Assembly (NCBI GenBank): GCA_009780755.1
Contig: WQZL01000170.1
Location: 1-5,148, forward strand
Origin: Promicromonosporaceae bacterium
GTDB taxonomy: Bacteria; Actinomycetota; Actinomycetes; Actinomycetales; Cellulomonadaceae
DNA: 5,148 nucleotides
Direction: 5' to 3'
In this document: positions 1-5,148 of the stretch, piece by piece
Layout of the letters: every line of letters begins with the position of its first letter
Numbering within the stretch: the stretch's first letter is position 1
The notes under the pieces: generated by a model
Database searches by the model: none
Told to the model about the DNA's origin: nothing
Seen by the model: the letters and a program-made list of their open reading frames with translations, nothing else
Made by a program: the position numbers and the translations under genes

Positions 1-924
1 GGTGACACTAACAAACTCAAACCGACCACCGGGAAGATGGTTAGCAATCGAGGTGCGTGAGGAAAGCGCCCGCTGCTGGTTACCGTCATTACGCACGGTG
101 ATGGTGTGCGTAGTAGTCGCTCCCGGCTGCACCACCCGCGGCGCAGCCGTCTGAGTACAAGTAGGCGGCGGTGGTGGAGGCACGGGCGGAGCCGTGGTCT
201 CATTGGTGGCAGCGCAGGTGTTTCCACCAGGAGTCAACGTAGTAGTGGCCGTGACTGTAGCCACGCCCGTAGATGGATTTGCCGCACGTAGGCGGTAGGT
301 GATGGTAGCTCGCGCGCCAGGAGCGAGCGTGCCATTCCAGCTAATATTGTCACTCGAACGGGTAGCAGTACCTACCGACGCCGTAACATCCACGAAAACG
401 AAACGGCCACTAGCCAAGTGGCTAGCAATGTTAGTCACCGAGGAAAGCGCCCGCTGCTGATTACCCGTATTAGTAACCGTCAAGGTATGTGTAGTAGTCG
501 CCCCAGGCTGAATTACCCGAGCATTAGCCGTCTTGGTGCATGTTGGATTTGGCGGTAGCGCTTGAACCTCGTTTACCACACTACAAGTACCGCCGCCAGG
601 TGCAGCAACCGTGGCTGTGGTGGTGAATGAAGCATTGTTCGGCGCAGCAACAGCGCGAATCCGGTAAGTAATAGTCGCGGTCTGCCCGGCGTTTAGCGTG
701 CCAGCCCAGGTGAGAGTGCTGTTGGCAGCCGACCAGGTGACGTTGCCACGGTTAGCAGAGTGAGAGTTCGCCACGAATGTGGTACGGCCAGCTTGCAGAG
801 CCGGGCCAAGATTCACAGTCGTAGTCATCGAGCGCGAAAAGTTTCCGTCATTGCGAACGGTCACGGTGTGCGTGCGCTCGGTGCCAGGCTGGATGATACG
901 CGGCGCGCCAGACATGGTGCAGGA
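1..924 (-). repeat. Tandem 381-bp (127-residue) DUF11-like repeats
   Basis: The units begin at 924, 543 and 162 on the minus strand, exactly 381 bases apart; the third is cut by the window edge. Each protein unit opens with Cys (713, 840, 967), then xRxIQPG or RVVQPG, then (T/R)THTxTVxNxGN. It later has ITYRxRA and ends with a second Cys (825, 948) before a Pro-rich linker (LPPNP, or PPVPPPPP). DNA identity is highest between units 2 and 3: a 19-base block at 60-78 recurs at 441-459. The paired cysteines suggest one disulfide per domain. Such repeats usually form extended stalks in actinobacterial surface proteins. More copies may lie beyond the left edge. Confidence 0.85.
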
Positions 925-3057
925 GCCAGCGGAGCGAACGGTGACGCTGCTCGAGGTGGTGATGGGGTTTGTCCACTCGTTTATCCAACGCTCATCACCC
1001 CACATTTCGGTGGCAGTGGGACGACTGGTGGCAGTGGTGCCAGCGCCAGCCGAAGTGTTGGTGCCGGTGTTCCGACCCCAGCGGTGTACGCCAACGCCCG
1101 AGGCGACGTTGGTGCCAGAAACGTTGGCCGAGGACGGGATTCTTCCGCCACAAACATGCAGGGTGCGGCCATCTTCCGAACAGCGGGTGGGGTTGTATGG
1201 CTCGCCCCAGTTGATCCGGGTGCTGTTGGCATTACGGCCATTCAGGGCGCGAACCTCAATGCCGCGCTCGCGATACTCCACATCGTTAGAGATGAAGTGA
1301 ACTCGACCGGAAGACAAGGTCGCGTTGATGGTCACCGAGGTGGTAAGCGCTACCCGAGTACCCCCGCCGTTGTTGCCGTTCCAGGCAACGCGATGTGTGC
1401 CTGGGGCAACATTGCGCAGGGTAAACGTGCGTCCGGACACGGTAACGGTGACGTCACCGCGCTGGGCGGTGGTTCGCACCACGATGGTGCCCCCGTAGTG
1501 GGTGGCGTTGCCACCGTGCTCGTAAGTGACCGTGACGGTCGGATTCGCCTGCGTTGGGTTCACCCAGGTCTGAGCTGTTCGCTGATCGAACCAGCGGGCC
1601 GTCGTCGGCATTCTCGAGGCAGGCTGATCGAAGAAGATGCGGAACCTTGTAGTGGAACAGCCATCTCTGGTGACAGAATACTGTCGGCCGTTCGGGTTTA
1701 ACCGACCATCATTTCGCCACACCGATCGGAACGTCGGCGTACAGTTGCGGTGAACGCCCAGGCCACTGGCTCGGAAGGACGAGTGGATACCGTTGTACTG
1801 CCGCTGGGTTACCTGGAACTGAAGTCCCTCGTTGGACAGGATGTAGTGCCGCTGATCCCAGCGAAGGTGCCGACCGCTCGACGCCCACGGGAGGGAGCGC
1901 TGCGCGGTAAGGCCGTGTGAGGTCTGTCCGTAGAACGACTCGGTCCACACCTGTCCCAGACGATGAGTGCCTCCGGGCGTGCGGATAGAAATGTCCCATC
2001 GATTGGGGTTCCAACCGTAGGAGCCGTTGATACCGGTACGCGGGTTTTGGTTGCGGTCCAACAAGATGGTGCGAATACGCCAGACACCGGCGGTCGAACT
2101 CCGTAGCCCCAGCCGCTGCAGCGGATGATCGGTACCGAAACGACCGTTGGCATCGGCGTTCGCCCCCGTGGCCGGCTGCCCAGCCGTCGCGCCCCGGCCC
2201 TTGCGTACGGTGGTTACCACCCCCGTTGGGCTGGTGATCTCAAGGCGGACATACTCGACGCCCCAACCGTGGGCGGCAACCCACTGGTTGGTGATAAAAC
2301 GAACATCGAGCTGGTCGCAGGCAGCGACATACGCATAGAAAGTATTTTGGTGATTACCTGGCCCCGCACCCATCCCATCGTTGCGCGATGTCGTGGCACT
2401 GGTGGTGCCGTTGCTCCAAGTTGGAACGGGACGGATCGGCTGGGTACAAGCATTGAACGGGTCGATAGCCGCAGCGAAGGCTGCAAAGTCTTCGCCGAAG
2501 TTGATGCCACCGTCCCAGGCATCACCATCCCACAAGTCCTCACCCCAGCTATCGTCGATCCAGTGATCGGCGTCCTCAAACTCGTCAATGTCGAAAGTGG
2601 GTCCGCGCGGTGTGGCATCTGCGCCGGGGGGTGTGCTGTCAAAGATGACGGGGTTACCGTCCTGATCTACCTCGTAGGCGACTCCATCTGACCCAATTTG
2701 CCAGAAGGTCTCATCATCAGGAACATCATCGCTCCCATCACCCTCGCCGCCGAAAGCGGTGAAGTCAATCGCGGTGTCGTGATCCCCCTCGACCACGATG
2801 CCATCAGCATCACCTTCGACCTGAGTATTGGGGGTGTAAGTGTCGGTGGCAACTCTTACGGGTCAGAACTTGATCGCTCTGACCTGGAGTTTCTCTCCGA
2901 GAACTCAGAGGGAGAAGTGGCCACCCTCTGTTGCGGGGTCCGCGTGAGCAGTACCGCCCAGCAGCGAAGTGGTCAGGGCAGTGGTTAAAAGAGCCGCCAG
3001 CACACCACGACGGCGGCGCTGCTGCTCCTTGCTTACTAGAACGAACTGCTCGCTCAC
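1..3057 (-). CDS. Large secreted/cell-surface protein with DUF11-like tandem repeats; 3' end beyond window; two in-frame TGA codons
   Basis: I read this frame codon by codon. It is open from 2862 to position 1 (954 codons), and the same frame continues up to a GTG at 3057 with an AAGAGGAG ribosome binding site; only TGA at 2905-2907 and 2863-2865 interrupt it. Residue numbers count those two codons. Residues 1-39 are a signal peptide (RRRR at 14-17, hydrophobic core, cleavage at AHA|DP). Residues 80-199 are very acidic and Trp-rich. Residues 202-711 are a beta-rich region with cysteines 204, 247, 439, 467, 626 and 636, and resemble the N-terminal parts of other actinobacterial surface proteins by general pattern only. 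From residue 712, DUF11-like beta-sandwich repeats of exactly 127 residues run off the edge. All roughly 26 Trp are TGG. After residue 65 I see only two Lys. Inferred role: surface adhesin or coat protein. The C-terminus and any LPXTG anchor are not visible. It could be a pseudogene because of the TGAs. Confidence 0.82.
2461..2820 (-). other. Acidic, Trp-rich segment of the surface protein
   Basis: Residues 80-199 contain 27 Asp and 9 Glu but a single Arg and no Lys by hand count. Tryptophans at 166, 171, 176 and 181 recur every five residues inside acidic stretches (WIDDSWGEDLWDGDAWDGG). DADG- and DQDG-type motifs are present, but I see no complete EF-hand. The segment may be a cation-binding or electrostatic spacer between the signal peptide and the first folded domain; this role is inference. 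The Asp/Trp periodicity is seen directly. Confidence 0.65.
2861..2884. repeat. Perfect 7-bp inverted repeat over the second TGA
   Basis: GGTCAGA at 2861-2867 and TCTGACC at 2878-2884 are exact reverse complements separated by 10 bases. On the gene's mRNA the second TGA (2865-2863) lies in the 3' arm of the possible hairpin, and the base after it is C. An imperfect stem (AGTTTCTC against GAGAACT, one bulge) lies between the two TGA codons at about 2888-2905. A chance hairpin in coding DNA cannot be excluded. Confidence 0.45.
2863..2907 (-). other. Interrupted segment: TGA, 13 sense codons, TGA, in frame
   Basis: Both TGA codons lie in the frame that links the signal peptide to the long downstream frame. 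The 13 codons between them read VLGEKLQVRAIKF, a plausible alternating beta-strand pattern, and 9 of 13 end in G or C. The alternative frame that bypasses both stops reads a Ser/Arg/Glu-rich stretch with AGA and AGG codons and would need two compensating indels. In-frame nonsense changes (for example CGA to TGA), sequence error, or readthrough are therefore all possible. TGA is not generally a sense codon here, because Trp is TGG throughout. Confidence 0.7.
2905..3057 (-). other. Signal peptide and first 50 codons of the surface-protein gene, ending at TGA
   Basis: From the GTG at 3057 the frame encodes 50 residues and then reaches TGA. The n-region contains SKEQQRRRRG, the h-region is VLAALLTTALTTSLLGG, and the cleavage motif THA-like AHA precedes DP at residues 39/40, a textbook Sec signal peptide. 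It is not Tat-like: the arginines are not followed by the usual x-F-L-K pattern. If translation stops at this TGA, only an 11-residue mature peptide would be exported (DPATEGGHFSL). The signal is in the same frame as the long downstream reading frame, so the two parts very probably belong to one ancestral protein. Confidence 0.8.
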
Positions 3058-3065
3058 GATTGTTT

Positions 3066-3073
3066 CTCCTCTT
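3066..3073 (-). promoter_or_regulatory. Ribosome binding site for the surface-protein gene
   Basis: AAGAGGAG lies 8 bases before the GTG at 3057. It fixes the start at this GTG, directly ahead of the signal peptide. No in-frame start after the second TGA has both a comparable site and an export signal; the first such codon is GTG at 2796-2794. Confidence 0.75.
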
Positions 3074-3106
3074 GCCTATGGGGATAAGGCGATCGGTTCC
3101 TGCCAC

Positions 3107-3139
3107 CTAGTCGAAGGCGACAGACTTGCTGAAGTCCAT
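3107..3139 (-). CDS. Candidate 10-residue leader peptide upstream of the surface-protein gene
   Basis: ATG at 3139 is followed by nine sense codons and TAG, encoding MDFSKSVAFD. A strong ribosome binding site, GGAGG at 3148-3152 within a GGGAGGGGCGGAGG run, sits 8 bases before the ATG. The stop falls 49 bases before the GTG of the large gene, in a different frame. This layout fits a translated leader that could affect downstream expression. I see no regulatory codon run (for example repeated Cys, Trp or His) and no clear attenuator stem. The peptide is not one I recognise. With so few codons a chance arrangement is possible, but the quality and spacing of the ribosome binding site make it worth recording. 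Confidence 0.4.
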   Translation of the reverse strand: MDFSKSVAFD

Positions 3140-3477
3140 GACACGTACCTCCGCCCCTCCCACAGCTTTTGGTCAGTCCAGATTTGCCGTGGTGGGCAAC
3201 AGACAAATGTCGTCCATGTCATCTAACCCCCCGACAACAGAGACGATGACAAAATTACGTGAAAGTACGTACTAATGGTCGTGTTACCCGCAATGTCGTC
3301 GCGTTCACGCGCCCATTCGGCGCGCAAAGCGCGTCAGCTCGTCGCTAAACGGTCTTTTCTGCCCGGCTCTCTGTGCCCAGATGAATAACCTGCTACCTAA
3401 AATCACCCACTCCCGGTCAAACTTGTTCAACCTGCCCACGCCCCACCGACAAATCAAACACACAAACAGCACAACAT
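3140..3477. other. Intergenic region without a supported gene
   Basis: This lies between the nth stop and the candidate leader peptide. It is less G+C-rich than the genes, and its open frames are short or shadows. I see no tRNA, riboswitch or terminator with a T-run. TACTTT (3262-3267, minus) fits a TANNNT -10 box but has no matching -35. No TGTGA-N6-TCACA Crp site was found. The promoter of the surface-protein gene is presumably here but cannot be placed with confidence. Confidence 0.6.
3264..3273. promoter_or_regulatory. 10-bp perfect palindrome AGTACGTACT, possible operator
   Basis: AGTACGTACT is a perfect palindrome about 125 bases upstream of the candidate leader ATG. It overlaps the TACTTT -10-like hexamer on the minus strand and sits next to another ACGT (TTACGTGA). 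This could be a binding site for a dimeric regulator of the surface-protein gene. No known consensus is matched, so the role is a guess. Confidence 0.25.
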
Positions 3478-4134
3478 TTAGGAGAAGGCAGAGGGGCAGA
3501 GGGCTGCGAGGGGGCAGGTGGCGCAGGCGGGACGACGGGCGTGGCAGATGCGGCGACCGTGCCAGATCATCCGGTGGCTCAGCTCAGTCCACTCCGACTT
3601 GGGGAATAGCGCGCCCACCTCAGCCTCCACCGTTACCGGGTCTTCGGACGCTGTCCAGCCAAAACGCCTGGACAGCCTGCCGAAATGTGTGTCCACCGTG
3701 ATGCCCGGCACTCCGAAGGCGTTGCCCAGCACCACGTTCGCGGTTTTGCGCCCGACGCCGGGCAGCGTGACCAGTTCGGGCAGCGTGCGCGGCACCTGGC
3801 CATCGAACCGTGTCACCAGCGCCTGCCCCAACCCGATCAACGAGCGGGTCTTGGCCCGGAAGAACCCGAGTGAGCGCAGGATCGCCTCTAGGTCATCGGG
3901 GGTGGCCGCCGCGTAGTCGGCTGCCGTCCGGTATCGCGCAAACAGCTCGGGGGTGGTTTGGTTTACGCGCACATCGGTGGTTTGTGCGCTGAGTACCGTG
4001 GCTACCAGCAGTTCCAGCGGCGAGGAGAAGTCCAGCTCGCAGTGGGCGTCCGGGTAGGTCTGCGCCAAAATGCGGCCGATCCTCCGGGCACGCCGCACCA
4101 GCGCCAGGCGACTTTCGGAAAACGAAGGCGACAT
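3478..4134 (-). CDS. nth: Endonuclease III (bifunctional DNA glycosylase / AP lyase)
   Basis: The protein has 218 residues, close to the family norm. It removes oxidised pyrimidines from DNA and cleaves the abasic site by beta-elimination, acting in base excision repair in the cytoplasm. The helix-hairpin-helix LPGVGRKTANVV (residues 124-135) carries the catalytic Lys130. TVDTHFGRLSRRFGW (147-160) carries the catalytic Asp148. The C-terminus has the [4Fe-4S] ligands Cys197-x6-Cys204-x2-Cys207-x5-Cys213. HCELDFSSPLELLVATVLSAQTTD (31-54) is also typical. The ATG at 4134 is preferred because six bases upstream ends a TACGCT -10 box, suggesting a leaderless mRNA; no ribosome binding site is present. 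It is divergent from crp, 41 bp away, as known in other actinobacteria. All catalytic and cluster residues are intact. Confidence 0.98.
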   Translation of the reverse strand: MSPSFSESRLALVRRARRIGRILAQTYPDAHCELDFSSPLELLVATVLSAQTTDVRVNQTTPELFARYRTAADYAAATPDDLEAILRSLGFFRAKTRSLIGLGQALVTRFDGQVPRTLPELVTLPGVGRKTANVVLGNAFGVPGITVDTHFGRLSRRFGWTASEDPVTVEAEVGALFPKSEWTELSHRMIWHGRRICHARRPACATCPLAALCPSAFS

Positions 4135-4140
4135 CGCTCT

Positions 4141-4146
4141 AGCGTA
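4141..4146 (-). promoter_or_regulatory. Predicted -10 box of nth (leaderless)
   Basis: TACGCT on the minus strand matches TANNNT and ends six bases before the nth ATG, so transcription would start at or next to the start codon. There is no Shine-Dalgarno sequence. No TTGACA-like -35 is seen. Confidence 0.5.
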
Positions 4147-4163
4147 GCGACGGGTGTGTGCGG

Positions 4164-4169
4164 CAGACT
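4164..4169 (+). promoter_or_regulatory. Possible -10 box of crp (leaderless)
   Basis: CAGACT lies six bases before the GTG at 4176, the same spacing as the nth box. It matches TANNNT at the A and final T only, so it is weaker. No good Shine-Dalgarno sequence precedes the GTG, which supports a leaderless start. Confidence 0.35.
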
Positions 4170-4175
4170 AGGCGC

Positions 4176-4850
4176 GTGGACAAAAACGTCGTCCTTTCCA
4201 GTCCCCTATTCGCTGGCATCTCCTCTGGTGAGGCCAAGGCCCTGTTGGAAACCGTGCCGCAACTTACGTTGCGGCGCGGCAAAACGCTCTATCGCGAGGG
4301 TGAGCCAGGTGACCGGCTCTACGTGATCGCTGAGGGCAAGATCAAGCTGGGAAACCGCTCGAACGACCGGGAAAGTCTGCTGGCCGTACTCGGCCCCGGC
4401 GACCTGTTCGGTGAGCTGTCGCTCTTCGATCCCGGCCCGCGCGGTGCGACAGCTACCACCGTGGATGAGTCGGTCGTCTATGAGCTGCGCAACGAGATGT
4501 TCGCCAAGTGGATCGAGCAGCATCCGCCGATGGCGATGTATCTGCTCGGCGTGCTGGCTGCCAAGCTGCGTCGGGCGAACGAGTCCCTCGGTGACATGGT
4601 GTTTGCCGACGTGCCCGGCAGGCTCGCCAAGGCCCTGCTCGACCTTGCGAACCGCTTCGGTGTCCCCGAGGGCATCTGCGTGCGGTTAACGCACGGCTTG
4701 ACTCAGGAGGAGCTGGCCCAACTCGTCGGCGCCACCAGGGAGACGGTCAACAAGACGTTGGCCGACTTCGAGTTGCGCGGCTGGATTCGCCGGGAGGGTC
4801 GCTCGCTAGTGGTGCAAGACCTAGAGCGCCTGGGCAGCCGCGCGCGGTAG
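4176..4850 (+). CDS. crp: Crp/Fnr-family cAMP receptor protein (GlxR/Crp type)
   Basis: The 224-residue protein is a global transcription regulator that binds DNA as a dimer, normally with cAMP. Residues 1-115 form the cyclic-nucleotide-binding beta-roll: EGEPGDRLYVIAEGKIKLG (41-59) and the phosphate-binding cassette FGELSLFDPGPRGATAT (78-94) with Glu80 and Arg89. The long dimer helix follows, with LRRANESLGD at 131-140. The winged helix-turn-helix is LTQEELAQLVGATRETVNK (175-193), with recognition residues RETVNK. From memory, the sequence is collinear with Mycobacterium Rv3676, but the cAMP-contacting Thr90 and Thr134 of that protein are Gly90 and Ala134 here. The GTG at 4176 gives the family-typical N-terminus MDKNVVL; a GTG at 4158 would add six residues and is less likely. 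It is divergent from nth. No Fe-S cysteine motif is present, so it is not an Fnr. Confidence 0.96.
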   Translation: MDKNVVLSSPLFAGISSGEAKALLETVPQLTLRRGKTLYREGEPGDRLYVIAEGKIKLGNRSNDRESLLAVLGPGDLFGELSLFDPGPRGATATTVDESVVYELRNEMFAKWIEQHPPMAMYLLGVLAAKLRRANESLGDMVFADVPGRLAKALLDLANRFGVPEGICVRLTHGLTQEELAQLVGATRETVNKTLADFELRGWIRREGRSLVVQDLERLGSRAR

Positions 4851-4877
4851 CCCCCGCTCCCCCACCACCCGAACACA

Positions 4878-4981
4878 CCCGGATGGTTTCTTTCGCGGTC
4901 GCTACGCTCCCTACTCAACCACCCGCAGGGCAGACCCGGTTGGTTGAGTAGCGAGGCACGAGCGTGTCGAAACCATCCGGG
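4878..4981. repeat. 104-bp imperfect inverted repeat (actinobacterial GGTTGAGTAG...TCGAAACC type)
   Basis: The outer arms are perfect over 13 bp: CCCGGATGGTTTC at 4878-4890 and GAAACCATCCGGG at 4969-4981. The inner arms are perfect over 11 bp: CTACTCAACCA at 4911-4921 and TGGTTGAGTAG at 4941-4951. Between the arms the left side has 20 bases and the right side 17, still partly complementary. From memory, this motif recurs in intergenic DNA of many actinobacteria, like REP/BIME or MITE-type elements. It begins 27 bases after the crp stop and could form a strong hairpin that ends crp transcription. No T-run follows, so a classical intrinsic terminator is not shown. Confidence 0.8.
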
Positions 4982-4996
4982 CGGAAACCTGATGGG

Positions 4997-5148
4997 TCAG
5001 GCTTGCGGCGAAATGATCCACAAGATACTCGGTTCGACGGTGGGGGCAGGTGAACTCTGCGTTCCCCGCTCCATCGACTGACGAGACTGACGCTCTAGGC
5101 GCTCACCTCGCTCCCCGGCGCGCAGCCGGGTAAGGTCGTCGCCGCGCA
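4997..5148 (-). CDS. Possible C-terminal end of an unrecognised protein, cut by right edge
   Basis: On the minus strand one frame is open from the right edge to TGA at 4997-4999, giving 49 residues that end in ILWIISPQA. The first half is charged and possibly helical (LTRLRAGERGERLERQ), followed by a Ser/Pro/Thr-rich linker and a short hydrophobic end. By hand count about 70% of third codon positions are G or C, as expected for coding DNA here; the other two minus frames stop sooner (TGA near 5104, TAG at 5095-5097). It would converge with crp across the inverted repeat. I do not recognise a family, and a chance open frame is quite possible. Confidence 0.3.
   Translation of the reverse strand, partial: RGDDLTRLRAGERGERLERQSRQSMERGTQSSPAPTVEPSILWIISPQA

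Noticed and set aside
760..1701. 313-codon plus-strand open frame (also 2125-2691 and 2698-2988 in the same frame)
   Set aside because: It is codon-for-codon antisense to the surface-protein frame. It is open only because that gene rarely uses TTA, CTA or TCA codons. It has no ribosome binding site, and its Gly/Ala/Arg-rich composition matches no protein pattern.
2214..2642. 142-codon minus-strand open frame
   Set aside because: It is out of frame with the long surface-protein frame, which covers the same DNA with better codon usage, clear repeats and continuity to a signal peptide.
2863..2907. Genome-wide reassignment of UGA to Trp or Gly
   Set aside because: About 26 Trp codons in the surface protein, and those in nth and crp, are TGG. 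No other TGA occurs inside nth, crp or the remaining 954 codons, and the genes are actinobacterial, a group with the standard code.
2810..3106. Minus-strand 98-codon frame across the signal-peptide region, possible true N-terminus after a frameshift
   Set aside because: Its sequence is Arg/Ser/Pro-rich with no export signal and poor third-position G/C. The GTG frame with signal peptide and RBS explains this DNA better.
3178..3206. TTGTCT ... AAATCT as promoter of the surface-protein gene
   Set aside because: The spacing is 15 bases and the -10 hexamer is poor; not better than chance matches in this A/T-richer region.
3318..3332. GCGCGC-AAA-GCGCG hairpin as a terminator after nth
   Set aside because: The stem is only 5-6 bp, lies about 150 bases after the nth stop, and no T-run follows on the minus strand.
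3381..3701. Plus-strand 106-codon frame overlapping the nth 3' end
   Set aside because: It overlaps the well-supported nth gene on the other strand and has low-complexity Arg/Gly content and no ribosome binding site.
5114..5130. CCCGGC-GCGCA-GCCGGG hairpin near the right edge
   Set aside because: It is a 6-bp G/C stem with no T-run and lies inside the possible coding end at 4997-5148, where such stems are common by chance.

Overview
The window is about 60% G+C by eye. It carries a well-conserved pair of actinobacterial genes beside a large and unusual surface-protein gene. The marker pair is a divergent endonuclease III (nth) and a Crp/GlxR-family cAMP receptor protein. The Crp sequence closely follows the GlxR / Mycobacterium Rv3676 pattern, and nth next to crp is a known actinobacterial arrangement. 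A GGTTGAGTAG...TCGAAACC type inverted repeat after crp also fits Actinomycetota. Lower ranks cannot be read safely from this window.

Layout, left to right. Positions 1-3057 (minus strand) form one reading frame that runs off the left edge with no stop there, so it is easily missed. It encodes a secreted protein with these parts in order: a classical signal peptide; a very acidic, Trp-rich segment; a large beta-rich, Cys-containing region; and at least three tandem 127-residue DUF11-like repeats (381 bp period, 1-924). The most striking feature is two in-frame TGA codons (2905-2907 and 2863-2865), 13 sense codons apart, just after the signal peptide. The same frame is otherwise open for 954 codons to the window edge. 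The gene is therefore either broken by nonsense changes, affected by sequence error, or read through.

Positions 3058-3477 are the long 5' flank of that gene. They hold a strong ribosome binding site for its GTG start and, just upstream, a 10-codon reading frame with its own strong ribosome binding site (3107-3139), a candidate leader peptide. The rest has no gene I can support, only a 10-bp palindrome at 3264-3273. Positions 3478-4134 (minus) are nth. Positions 4135-4175 are a 41-bp divergent promoter region in which both genes look leaderless. Positions 4176-4850 (plus) are the Crp-family regulator. Positions 4878-4981 are the inverted-repeat element, and 4997-5148 (minus) may be the C-terminal end of an unrecognised gene converging on crp.

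The genes do not form one pathway. nth (base excision repair) and crp (global cAMP-responsive regulation) are housekeeping genes. The surface protein is accessory, presumably adhesive or part of the cell-surface coat; its anchor and C-terminus lie outside the window.
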